Shown piece by piece: positions 43,273 through 55,746 of a stretch of DNA of 64,000 bases (position 1 is the stretch's first letter; every line of letters begins with the position of its first letter). The notes under the pieces were generated by a model, which was not told where the DNA came from, did not search any database, and saw only the letters and a list, made by a program, of their open reading frames with translations. The stretch covers positions 59,062-123,061 of the forward strand of contig NZ_QKKX01000016.1 in NCBI RefSeq assembly GCF_003434305.1, given 5' to 3'. This DNA is from Micromonospora sp. MW-13 (lineage in GTDB: Bacteria; Actinomycetota; Actinomycetes; Mycobacteriales; Micromonosporaceae). Made by a program: the position numbers and the translations under genes.

Positions 43273-43690
43273 CGGCGACCGGCCGATCCGGGCACCCGGA
43301 CCGGGCCCCGCGCCGAGGCGTCCCGAGTGCGGCGACGGCCACCGGCTGGCCGGTCCCGGCCCGCCGCCGACCTGAACAGTTCCCACGACATGCGCCCAGC
43401 CTCCGACTTGAACCCGGATTGAGGTCAAGGCGGAGGTGCCGGCCCCGGCGGGTCGACCCGGTTCTCGGCCGCGCTGTCTCGGCCGCGCCACGCGGCGACC
43501 TCGACCGGGTTCATCCGCGCTCCGGTCCATGCCCCGCGCCGGCGGAAACTTCCCGGACGGCCAGGGCATGACCGGCGTACGGGCGGGAAGGCAGCGCGCC
43601 GGGACCGAGCGTGGGAGGCGAAATGGGGCACGGCGGGGACAACGGCGGCACCGGAAGACCGGGCCGGCCACTATCCGGCCGTACCGCTCG
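43273..43690. other. Divergent intergenic region with MerR-type promoter
   Basis: This 418-bp region separates the MFS gene (minus) and the P-type ATPase (plus). It holds the dyad at 43405-43426 described separately. The plus-strand part (43436-43690) is open in the ATPase frame, so an earlier ATPase start (43436) cannot be excluded, but its Arg/Pro composition argues against it. Confidence 0.5.
43398..43428 (-). promoter_or_regulatory. Candidate MerR-family promoter of MFS gene
   Basis: On the minus strand TTGACC (43423-43428) is followed after 19 bp by GAGGCT (43398-43403). The spacer contains GACCTCAAT-CCGG-GTTCAAGTC, an imperfect dyad (6 of 9 positions). A long spacer filled by a dyad is the hallmark of MerR-activated promoters. 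The -10 is poor. Confidence 0.5.
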
Positions 43691-48283
<4,593 letters not shown>

Positions 48284-49223
48284 TCGCCCGGCCCACGCCG
48301 GTGTCCGGGACCCGCTCGGCGACGATCTCGGTCACCCCGGTCGCGTCGAGCCGGTGCAACGCGTCGAAGAGCCGGGCCGCCGCCACCGTCAGGTCCCCCG
48401 CCGGGGACAGCACCTCTACCGCCGCCCAGTCGCCGCCCGCCGGGAACTCCCGGAAGGCGAGCAGCCCTCGCCGGCCGCCGTCGCCGGCCGCCGACTCCGC
48501 CGCCCCGACCACCCGCAACGGGGTACGCGGGGCGTAGTGCGCGGCCAACGTACCGGGCGCCACCGGCTGACCGGAACTGCCCGGCCGTACGGTCACCGGA
48601 CCGACCGCCTCGACCAGGGCCTCCACCGGCAGCGCGCCGAGCCGGAGCACCACCGGGCGTTCGCCCCGGGCGTCCACGATGGTGGACTCGATGCCGCACC
48701 GGGTCGGCCCGCCGTCGAGCACCACGTCCACCGCCGCGCCCAGCCCGGCCACCACGTGCTCGGCCCGGGTGGGGCTGAGCTGGCCGAACCGGTTGGCGCT
48801 GGGCGCGGCCACCGGCACCCCGGCCGCGGCGATCAACGCCCGGGCGGACGGCTCGTCCGGCACCCGGACGGCCATCGTCTCCAGCCCTGACGTGACGATC
48901 GGCGGGATCGCGGCGGGCCGGTCCACGATCAACGTCAGCGGACCCGGCCAGAACCGCTCGGCCAGCGCCGCCACCGCCGCCGGCACCCGCCGCACCAGCC
49001 CGGTCAGGTCGGCCGCGTCGGCCAGGTGGGTGATCAGCGGGTCGAAGCTCGGCCGCTGCTTCGCTTCGAATATCCGGGCCGCCGCGCGGGCGTCGAGGGC
49101 GTTGGCACCCAGCCCGTAGACGGTCTCGGTGGGGAACGCCACCAGCCCCCCGGCGCGCAGGACGGAGGCGGCTTCGGCGATGCCACCCTCGGCGGACAGG
49201 AGTCGCGGGGTTCCGGTGCTCAC

Positions 49224-49539
49224 GCCCCGACGCTAACCTGCCCGTTCCGAGGGCGCGGCCGGTGGGGGCGTGGCCAGGCAACCAGCACCGGGGCGACGCC
49301 AGGTGACGGGCCGGCCGGCTCCCCCCTGCGCGTCCTTTCTCGGAGCCAGGCTCCGGCGGCGGTCCGTTTCTGACAGCGCCGCAGGCCCGCGAACGGTTCG
49401 CCACAGGTGACGCCAAATTACTGGGCGAGCGTGTCACGGGCACTCGCCGCCTTAGCTTTCCAGCGCGAAGCCGCGTATCGTCCCGATGTATCGGTTCGAT
49501 ACATCGCAGTCTCAGACCCGACTGACGAGGGAGCGGCGA
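49224..49539. other. Intergenic region before methyltransferase
   Basis: This 316-bp divergent region contains the promoters of sua5 (left) and the methyltransferase (right). The clearest signal is the perfect 23-bp palindrome at 49484-49506. The middle part shows no gene. Confidence 0.6.
49484..49506. promoter_or_regulatory. Perfect palindrome: candidate repressor operator
   Basis: CGATGTATCG (49484-49493) and CGATACATCG (49497-49506) form perfect 10-bp arms around GTT. An extra half-site-like GTATCG stands just upstream (49475-49480). The site is 33 bp before the methyltransferase ATG, where a repressor could block transcription. The symmetry and length fit a TetR-type dimer. Confidence 0.75.
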
Positions 49540-50298
49540 ATGAGGCGGGTCGATTACGACACGGAGCAGTACCAGAACTACCCGCGCGGCCGCGCGCTCA
49601 CCGAGCAGCAGTTGGGGGCATGGATAACCGCCTTCGCAGCCGCGCTACCCGAGCGGCGCCCGCTGGTGGGGCTGGACGTCGGGTCAGGGACCGGCAGGTT
49701 CACCCCTGCGCTGGCGCGAGCGTTCGGGCCGGTGACCGGAGTCGAGCCGTCGGTCCGCATGCGCGAGGTGGCGCAGGCGCAGTCCCAGCGTCCCGGCGTG
49801 CGGTACCTGGCAGGCTCCGCCGAGGACATGCCAGTGCCGTCCGGCAGCGCCGACTACGCGCTCATGTTCTTGTCCTGGCACCACGTCCAGGACAAGCCCC
49901 GAGCGGCCCGGGAGCTGGCCAGGGTACTCAGGCCGGCCGGGCGACTGCTACTGCGCGGAAACTTCAGCGACCATCATCCCGAGCCGTGGTGGCTGGACCA
50001 CTTCCCTCGCGGCCTTGAGGTGGACACCGCGCTGTTCCAGCCGCTGCACGAGGTCATCGCGATGTTCACGGCGGCCGGTTGGCGCGTTGCCGGATTCGGC
50101 ATGGTCACCCCTCCGTCCGACGGCACTCGCGCCGACATGCTCGAACGGCTGCACTTGCGCACTCTCTCGTTCTTCGCCCGGCTCAGCCCCGACGAGGTGG
50201 AGGCCGGCCTCCGCAGCATCGAGGAGGCCGTATCCGGCGATCCCGGCGCGCCATCGCCCGCGCTGTCCGAGCCGCTACTCACGCTCGAACGGCGCTAG
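49540..50298 (+). CDS. Class I SAM-dependent methyltransferase
   Basis: The 252-aa protein has motif I LDVGSGTGRF (SAM-binding glycines, about 44-53), the acidic ribose-binding residue in VTGVEPS, and motif IV-like LSWHHVQD (about 109-116), within a Methyltransf_11/25 fold. The substrate is a small molecule, unknown. The ATG at 49540 (MRRVDYDT) follows a GAGGGAG site; an in-frame ATG at 49486 falls inside the palindrome. The gene is alone on its strand, so its control by the palindrome is its most informative context. Composition is slightly lower in G+C at third positions than neighbours, which could hint at later acquisition. Confidence 0.85.
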   Translation: MRRVDYDTEQYQNYPRGRALTEQQLGAWITAFAAALPERRPLVGLDVGSGTGRFTPALARAFGPVTGVEPSVRMREVAQAQSQRPGVRYLAGSAEDMPVPSGSADYALMFLSWHHVQDKPRAARELARVLRPAGRLLLRGNFSDHHPEPWWLDHFPRGLEVDTALFQPLHEVIAMFTAAGWRVAGFGMVTPPSDGTRADMLERLHLRTLSFFARLSPDEVEAGLRSIEEAVSGDPGAPSPALSEPLLTLERR

Positions 50299-50465
50299 CG
50301 CCGGGGTGGCCGAGGGCTTGTCCGATCGGCCACCCGCGCGGTAGCTGTCGCGGTCGGCGTTGGGGAGCTGCATGCACTCATGCTGCCGGTTGGCCCAAGA
50401 AGCACGGCGGGTTTCACGCGTTGCGGAAGTCCCGGCCCGGTCGCGGCCGGCGTGACCAGCACCGG

Positions 50466-51614
50466 TCACATCGGTTTCGGCAGCTCGGCGATCACCTGGA
50501 AACCGCCCTGTGGTCCGACCTGGGCCACCAACGATCCGCCCGCCTCGGCGAGGCGTTCCGCCAAGCCTTTCAACCCGTTGCCGGGCGCATCGGGCGTGCC
50601 CGCCGGACGGGACGAGGGCTGGTTGGTGCCGTTGTCCGTGATCTCCAGTCGGACCTGTTGCTGGCTGTGCACCATGACGATCTCGACATGGGTGGCGTTG
50701 CTGTGCCGAATGATGTTCGTGGCCGCTTCCCGTAGCACCCAACCGAGCACCGCCTCGGTCTCCGGATCGAGTGGTGGACCGGAGAGCTGGACGTCCTGCG
50801 TTACCCCCGCCGTGCTCAAGGCCGACCGGGCCCGGTCCAGTTCGGTGGCCAGGTTGCTCTCTCGATAGCCCGAGACGGCTTCCCGGATCTCGGTCAGGGC
50901 CTGTCGGCCGACGGTCTCGATGTCGGACGCCTGGACGGCTGCCTGCGCCGGGTTACGCTCCATCAGCCGTCGCACCGCCTCGGCCTTCACCACAATGACC
51001 GACATGCTGTGTCCGAGCAGGTCATGCAGGTCGCGGGCGAAGCGCAGACGTTCCCGATCCACCGCAGACCGGGCCAGCTCCTCCCGGGTCCGGCGGAGTT
51101 CCGCCGCCGTCGCGGCCAGACCGAGGATGGCGGCCGTCACCAGGCCGGAGATGAAGGTGCCATAGCCGTTGATCATCGCGGCCAACGGGTCGTGGTCCCG
51201 CTCCCCGGAGATCAAGCCGGCCGACCCGCCCAGGACGGTCAGCGCCACGACGAGGTGCTGACCACGGAGTACGGCACCGCAGACCAGCGCCAACGGTATG
51301 AACAACTGGATCCAGTTTCCGCCGTACCCCAGGGCGAGCGGGTAGGTGACAGCGGCATGGGCGGCGAGCAGCCCCAGCTTGATCCGGTTCGCGCGGCGAC
51401 TGGGATCGAACGCCCGATACGCCACCGTGACGTAGAGGGCGACGAAGGCCAGCAGGCCGGCACCGCCCAGCCAGGGAAGGGACATCTCACCCCGGACAAG
51501 GTCGGCGACGGCACCGGCGGTCAGCATCAGCCCTGGAAGGAAGGCGGTCCCGCTGGTCAGTTCCGGCAGTTTGCCGACGTCTACGTTCGAGGTCGACCAC
51601 CAGCGCCTCTTCAT
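50466..51614 (-). CDS. NarL-type sensor histidine kinase
   Basis: The 382-aa kinase has about five membrane spans (residues 20-170), a HisKA_3 dimerisation domain with the phosphorylated His197 in FARDLHDLLGHSMSVI and a HATPase domain (LREAATNIIRHSNATHV as N-box, ITDNG as G1-box, GNGLKGLAERL as G2-box). The lack of an extracellular loop suggests that it senses within the membrane. The ATG at 51614 follows AGGAGAGA. It is the last gene after response regulator, ABC ATPase and permease on the minus strand. A system with an adjacent ABC-2 exporter typically senses membrane-active peptides or drugs. Confidence 0.92.
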   Translation of the reverse strand: MKRRWWSTSNVDVGKLPELTSGTAFLPGLMLTAGAVADLVRGEMSLPWLGGAGLLAFVALYVTVAYRAFDPSRRANRIKLGLLAAHAAVTYPLALGYGGNWIQLFIPLALVCGAVLRGQHLVVALTVLGGSAGLISGERDHDPLAAMINGYGTFISGLVTAAILGLAATAAELRRTREELARSAVDRERLRFARDLHDLLGHSMSVIVVKAEAVRRLMERNPAQAAVQASDIETVGRQALTEIREAVSGYRESNLATELDRARSALSTAGVTQDVQLSGPPLDPETEAVLGWVLREAATNIIRHSNATHVEIVMVHSQQQVRLEITDNGTNQPSSRPAGTPDAPGNGLKGLAERLAEAGGSLVAQVGPQGGFQVIAELPKPM

Positions 51615-51685
51615 GCCTGTCTCTCCTGACTCAGGTTTGCATGCCCCACCCCGGCGGCAGAAGTGGTCACCAGCCCTGGTCACCG

Positions 51686-52435
51686 CTAGGCGCGGCGGCC
51701 GGCCCGACGGTACGCGTAGCCGGCGTACGCGCCGAACACCACCAGCCAGCTGACCAGCACCAGGACCGTGTCCAGACCCGGCGCGGCACCCTGCACGGTG
51801 TCCCAGCCCAGCTGCCCGAGGCGGTGCGCCGGAGTCCACCGGGCAACGGCGGCCAGCCAGCCGGGGAACTCCGACACCGGGAACCACAGACCACCGAGGA
51901 ACGCGAGGAACAGGTTGGTCACCACGTTGGTCACGTTGGTGGTCTGGGCGGAGAGGGCGTAGCCGTTGGCGAGACCAAGCATGGTGAAGGGCAGGGAACC
52001 GATCCACAGCAGGAGGATCAGCGCGACCCACTGCCCGAGCCCGAGCCGTACGCCGTTGACGATCGCGCCGGTGAGCAGCACCACCATGATCGCCGGTAGG
52101 ACCATCAGCGAACCGGTCACGGCCCGCCCGACGACCGCCTGGGCCGGGGTCAGCGGGGTGATCCGCAACTGCCGGAGCCAGCCCGCGGCCTTGTCCTCGG
52201 CGACCGCCGTCCCGACGGTCAGGCCGGCGCTCAGCGCACCGTACGCGGCCAGTCCCACCATCGCGGTGACCGCCCAGCCGGAGGAGCCATCGGCCTTCCC
52301 ACCGACGTTGGTGAACATCAGATACATGAGCACGGGGGTGCCAATGCCGAAGATGACGAACCCGGTGTCCCTGAATGTCCGACGAAGCTCCAGCTTGACG
52401 TACTGGTTGACCGGGGCGATCTGGCCGAACATCAC
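51686..52435 (-). CDS. ABC-2 type permease
   Basis: The 249-aa protein has six membrane spans and the ABC-2 family pattern (VKLELRRTFRDTGFVIF start, LRITPLTPAQAVVGRAVTGSL, LGGLWFPVSEFPGWL, AVARWTPAHRLGQL). It exports lipids, drugs or peptides together with the ATPase encoded just upstream. The GTG at 52435 overlaps the ATPase stop by four bases (GTGA); the ATG at 52432 is the alternative start. It is followed 71 bp later by the kinase gene. Confidence 0.93.
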   Translation of the reverse strand: MMFGQIAPVNQYVKLELRRTFRDTGFVIFGIGTPVLMYLMFTNVGGKADGSSGWAVTAMVGLAAYGALSAGLTVGTAVAEDKAAGWLRQLRITPLTPAQAVVGRAVTGSLMVLPAIMVVLLTGAIVNGVRLGLGQWVALILLLWIGSLPFTMLGLANGYALSAQTTNVTNVVTNLFLAFLGGLWFPVSEFPGWLAAVARWTPAHRLGQLGWDTVQGAAPGLDTVLVLVSWLVVFGAYAGYAYRRAGRRA

Positions 52436-53382
52436 GAACCTGCCTTCTGGGTCGGCGCGGAGAAGACGGACGCGGAGGTGGTGGCGGGCGAGGTGAGGGC
52501 CAGGAAGGCGTCCTCCAGTCCGGCGGAGGTCACTTCGAGTCCCCGTACCGGACCGAGCTGGGCGAGGGCGTAGACGGTCGCGTCGGAGTCGGCGGTCCGT
52601 AGCTGCACCCGGCCGTCGCGCGTTGCCACGGAGAGCACGCCGGGCAGCGACGCCAGGCCGGCAGGCGCCGAACGGCCCTGGAGGTCGAAGGCGACGAGGC
52701 TGGCTCCGACCGCCTGCTTGATATCGGTGTTGCTGCCGTCGGCGATGACCCGTCCCCGGTCGATGACGACGACCCGGTCGGCGTTCTGGTCCGCCTCCTC
52801 CAGGTAGTGCGTGGAGAAGAGCACGGTCTTGCCCCGCTGAGTGAACGCGTGCATCGACTGCCAGAACGAGCGACGGGCCGCCACGTCGAGCGCGGCGGTC
52901 GGCTCGTCGAGGACCAGCAGGCCCGGGTCACCGACGAGGGCGACGGCGAAGTTGACCCGCTGCGCCTGGCCGCCGGAGAGGCGGTCCGCCCGCCGGCCGG
53001 CGAGTTCACCGAGCCCGGCCAGTTCCAGGGCCTCGTCGACCGGCATGGGATTCGGATAGCTGCTGGCCACGAAGTTCACCAGCTCCCGCACCGTGACGCG
53101 GGGTACAGGCTTGGTGCCCTGGAGCATCGCACCAACCCGACCGGCACGTACCGCGTGCTGCGGGGGCTCCCCGAACAGCCGTACCTCGCCGGCAGTCGGC
53201 TCGTCCAGGCCCAGTAGCAGGCTGATCGAGGTCGACTTGCCCGCGCCGTTGCGGCCGAGCAGCGCGACCCGCTCGCCCCGCCCGATCGTGAGGTCGAGAC
53301 CGGCGACAGCTCGCACTTCCCCGAATGTCCGGACCGCGCCGGCAAAGGCCACCACCGGGGCCGCCTCGTGTGTCTTCGTCAT
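52432..53382 (-). CDS. ABC transporter ATP-binding protein (DrrA-like)
   Basis: The 316-aa protein has Walker A LLGRNGAGKST (about 41-51), the signature LSGGQAQR (about 137), Walker B LLVLDEPTAALD and the switch His in FSTHYLEEAD. The extra C-terminal domain of about 90 residues is typical of the DrrA subfamily partnered with ABC-2 permeases. It drives export. The ATG at 53382 is internal to a clear coding reading frame and has a moderate ribosome site. It is part of the response regulator - ABC - kinase set. Confidence 0.95.
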   Translation of the reverse strand: MTKTHEAAPVVAFAGAVRTFGEVRAVAGLDLTIGRGERVALLGRNGAGKSTSISLLLGLDEPTAGEVRLFGEPPQHAVRAGRVGAMLQGTKPVPRVTVRELVNFVASSYPNPMPVDEALELAGLGELAGRRADRLSGGQAQRVNFAVALVGDPGLLVLDEPTAALDVAARRSFWQSMHAFTQRGKTVLFSTHYLEEADQNADRVVVIDRGRVIADGSNTDIKQAVGASLVAFDLQGRSAPAGLASLPGVLSVATRDGRVQLRTADSDATVYALAQLGPVRGLEVTSAGLEDAFLALTSPATTSASVFSAPTQKAGS

Positions 53383-53480
53383 GCCGAGAACACTACGAAT
53401 GCAGGTCGGACCCCTTGTAGAAGAAGATATCCGGACTCCGGCAGGACAAATGTCACTGCCGACGGCCCGCCGTCAGCCGG

Positions 53481-54122
53481 TCAGAGCCAGCCCCGTTCGT
53501 CGGCGATCCGAGCGGCTTCCGTACGGTTGCGGGCGCCGGTCTTGCCGATGGCCGACGACAGGTAGTTGCGGACGGTGCTCTCCGACAGCCACAGCTTCGC
53601 CGCGATGTCCGCCACCGTCGCGCCGCCCAGCCCTGCCGCCAGCACCTCCCGCTCCCGGGCCGTCAGGGGGCTCGGCCCCGCACTGAGCGCGGCAGCCGCC
53701 AGCGAGGGGTCGATCACCGACTCGCCGTTGAGCACCCGCCGGATCGACGCGGCCAACTGGTCGACCGGGCCGTCCTTGGACAGGAACCCCATCGCCCCGG
53801 CCTCCATCGCCCGGCGCAGATAGCCCGGACGGCTGAACGTGGTGACGATGAGCACCTTGCAGTCGGGCAGTTGGGCCCGCAGCTCGGCGGCGGCGTCCAG
53901 CCCACTATGCCGGGGCAGCTCGATATCCAGCACCGCGACGTCGGGCCGGATCTTCAGTGCGACCGGCACGATCTTGTCGCCCTCGGCCACCTGGGCCACG
54001 ACCTCCATGTCCTCTTCGAGGCCCAGCAGTAGAGCGAGCGCCCCGCGCATCATCCCCTGGTCCTCGGCCAGAAGGATCTTGATGGGTGCCGCAGAACCGG
54101 CTCCGACCAGGGCAGCTGTCAT
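53481..54122 (-). CDS. NarL/FixJ-family response regulator
   Basis: The 213-aa protein has a receiver domain (phosphorylated Asp66 in AVLDIELP, acidic pair AED at about 19-21, and the conserved Lys in GFLSKD) and a C-terminal LuxR helix-turn-helix (LTAREREVLAAGLGGATVADIAAKLWLSESTVRNYLSSAIGKTG). The ATG at 54122 is used; in-frame sequence upstream looks non-coding. It is transcribed first in the unit and should be phosphorylated by the kinase at the other end of the unit. It probably controls the ABC exporter between them. Confidence 0.95.
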   Translation of the reverse strand: MTAALVGAGSAAPIKILLAEDQGMMRGALALLLGLEEDMEVVAQVAEGDKIVPVALKIRPDVAVLDIELPRHSGLDAAAELRAQLPDCKVLIVTTFSRPGYLRRAMEAGAMGFLSKDGPVDQLAASIRRVLNGESVIDPSLAAAALSAGPSPLTAREREVLAAGLGGATVADIAAKLWLSESTVRNYLSSAIGKTGARNRTEAARIADERGWL

Positions 54123-54321
54123 GGCGACCACAGTACGGGGGCGGCCGTCAGGAGCTACATGCCGAGCACTCTCGGCGCAGCGGGGCGATGGTCCACAAAC
54201 GAGCCGGCTGCGGTACGTCCAGACCCGACTGCTCCACCCCTGGCGCCCTGGTACTGCCCAGGATCTCGGACCCGAACTGCGGCTGTGCGGCTCGCGCACC
54301 CCTCCGTTCGGGTATCCGTGC

Positions 54322-54397
54322 TGGTGGAGCCCAGGGGACTTGAACCCCTAACCCCTGCCTTGCAAAGGCAGTGCTCTGCCAGTTGAGCTAGGGCCCC
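54322..54397 (-). tRNA. tRNA-Ala (anticodon TGC)
   Basis: The 76-nt gene, read on the minus strand, has acceptor GGGGCCC paired with GGGCTCC, an A discriminator and encoded CCA. The anticodon stem CTGCC/GGCAG encloses loop TTTGCAA (anticodon TGC), and the T arm contains TTCAAGT. It lies downstream of tRNA-Ile and the DLW-39 gene, the usual order after gyrA in actinobacteria. Confidence 0.97.
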
Positions 54398-54440
54398 GAA
54401 GGCGGGCGGAGCCGCCGGGCGCTGGCAATCGGAGGAACGA

Positions 54441-54569
54441 TCAGCGCAGGTCGGGGGCGGTGGTCGCCTCGTGCCACAGTGCGCGCTCGTCGTTCGAAGC
54501 CATGATCTTCCTAGCGACCACGGCGGCCACGCCGACGACGCCGGCCAGAATCAGAAGCTTCTTGAACAT
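54441..54569 (-). CDS. DLW-39 family small protein
   Basis: This 42-aa protein reads MFKKLLILAGVVGVAAVVARKIMASNDERALWHEATTAPDLR (split here by eye: one N-terminal membrane span, then a conserved tail). The tail with the ERALWHEAT region and the position between tRNA-Ile and tRNA-Ala after gyrA match the DLW-39 family of short actinobacterial membrane proteins; this copy ends DLR rather than DLW. It starts with ATG at 54569. Function is unknown. Confidence 0.88.
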   Translation of the reverse strand: MFKKLLILAGVVGVAAVVARKIMASNDERALWHEATTAPDLR

Positions 54570-54612
54570 GGGGCGACCCCTCGCGCTCGACAGCCGTCGG
54601 AACGATGTGCGG

Positions 54613-54686
54613 TGGGGCTAGCTGGAATCGAACCAGCGACCTCAGAGTTATCAGCTCTGCGCTCTAACCGACTGAGCTATAGCCCC
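54613..54686 (-). tRNA. tRNA-Ile (anticodon GAT)
   Basis: The 74-nt gene has acceptor GGGGCTA/TAGCCCC, anticodon loop CTGATAA with anticodon GAT, and T-arm TTCGATT. CCA is not encoded, unlike in the neighbouring tRNA-Ala. The sequence between this tRNA and the next carries only the DLW-39 gene. Confidence 0.97.
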
Positions 54687-54787
54687 GCGTGGCGACGGCC
54701 AAGGTTAACGCATCCGCCCGCCGCGCCCCAAATCGGGGTCGGTGGCCGTCCGCTGCTCGCCGTGCCCCCTGAAACTACCCGGACGCA

Positions 54788-54830
54788 CGACGCCGGGGCG
54801 ACCGCTTTTACGCGGCGCGCCCCGGCGTCG
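54788..54830 (-). terminator. Hairpin terminator of the gyrase operon
   Basis: CGACGCCGGGGCG (54788-54800) pairs perfectly over 13 bp with 54818-54830. The 17-nt loop includes an additional short pairing. It starts 8 nt after the DUF3566 stop. Confidence 0.85.
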
Positions 54831-54837
54831 GGTGCGA

Positions 54838-55743
54838 TCAGTCCCGCTCGGCGAGCGTCAGCTCGATCCCGCCGACCAGGTCGGCGCAGACGTTGTAGAC
54901 GAACGCGCCGAGGGTGGCGAGCGCGGTGAACAGGACGACGTTGACCAGCCCGATCAGGGCGGAGCTGAGGATCACGCCCTTGGCGGTGATCTGGAAGCCG
55001 CCGGCACTCTGCCCGCCGGCGTTGACCAGGTCACTCAGGCTCTCGTTGACGCTCTGGAACACGCCCATCGCGTCCAGCGCCAGGTAGAGCACCGAGGTGG
55101 CGACGACCACCACGATGAAGAGCACCACGGAGACGGCGAAGGCGAACTTCATCACGGACCAGGGGTCGATCCGCTTCAGGTTCAGCCGGGCCCGACGCGG
55201 CCCGCGGGACGCGGCCGAGCTGACCGAGGTACGCGCGGCGCGTACCGCGTCACCGACCCGGGCGGCCCCGACGGCGGACGCCCCGGCGACCCCCGGCGGC
55301 AGCCCGCCGCCATTGGCGGGGCGGCCACCGGCACCCGGACGGGCACCGTCCGGCTGGGGATTGGTCGTGCCGCCACCGATGCGCGGCAGCGTGCCGGTGG
55401 CGGCACTGCCGGCAGACGGGCCGCTGCCTGTCCGGGTCGACGCTGTCGGCCCCGGGCGGGGGGTGCCGCCCGCCGCCGCGGCCGGAGCCGCCGCGGAGGT
55501 GGGGGCGTCGATGCCGGATGTCTCGGTCTTGTCACTGGCCCCCTGGTCGTCGCCGGGCTTCTCCGGCGGCGGTGTCATACCGGGGGCCCGGGTGAACTTC
55601 GGGGCAGGCGCGTCGGCGGGGACCGTCGCCCGGCCCACGGCCGCGCGGCCGGTCGCTGGTGCGCCGCCCTTCGCGGCGGCCTCCTCGTCGACCGGGTTGG
55701 CCGAGGTCCCCTTGTTCCCCGACTTCGCCTGTGTCTCCGTCAT
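54838..55743 (-). CDS. DUF3566 membrane protein (gyrA-linked)
   Basis: The 301-aa protein has a long low-complexity Ala/Pro/Gly cytoplasmic part (about 1-185) and a C-terminal DUF3566 domain with two membrane spans (VMKFAFAVSVVLFIVVVVATSVLYLAL and ALIGLVNVVLFTALATLGAFVYNV). The motifs LKRIDPWSVMK and FVYNVCADLVGGIELTL are the family core. It lies 3 bp after the gyrA stop, and this linkage is conserved in actinobacteria. In mycobacteria the homologue (CwsA-like group) is connected with cell-division proteins; here this is only suggestive. The ATG at 55743 has AGGA inside the gyrA end. Confidence 0.93.
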   Translation of the reverse strand: MTETQAKSGNKGTSANPVDEEAAAKGGAPATGRAAVGRATVPADAPAPKFTRAPGMTPPPEKPGDDQGASDKTETSGIDAPTSAAAPAAAAGGTPRPGPTASTRTGSGPSAGSAATGTLPRIGGGTTNPQPDGARPGAGGRPANGGGLPPGVAGASAVGAARVGDAVRAARTSVSSAASRGPRRARLNLKRIDPWSVMKFAFAVSVVLFIVVVVATSVLYLALDAMGVFQSVNESLSDLVNAGGQSAGGFQITAKGVILSSALIGLVNVVLFTALATLGAFVYNVCADLVGGIELTLAERD

Positions 55744-55746
55744 CAA

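Noticed and set aside
43436..43690. Upstream in-frame extension of the ATPase gene
   Set aside because: Arg/Pro-rich, unlike the rest of the protein, and without a ribosome site; the ATG at 43691 is a better fit.
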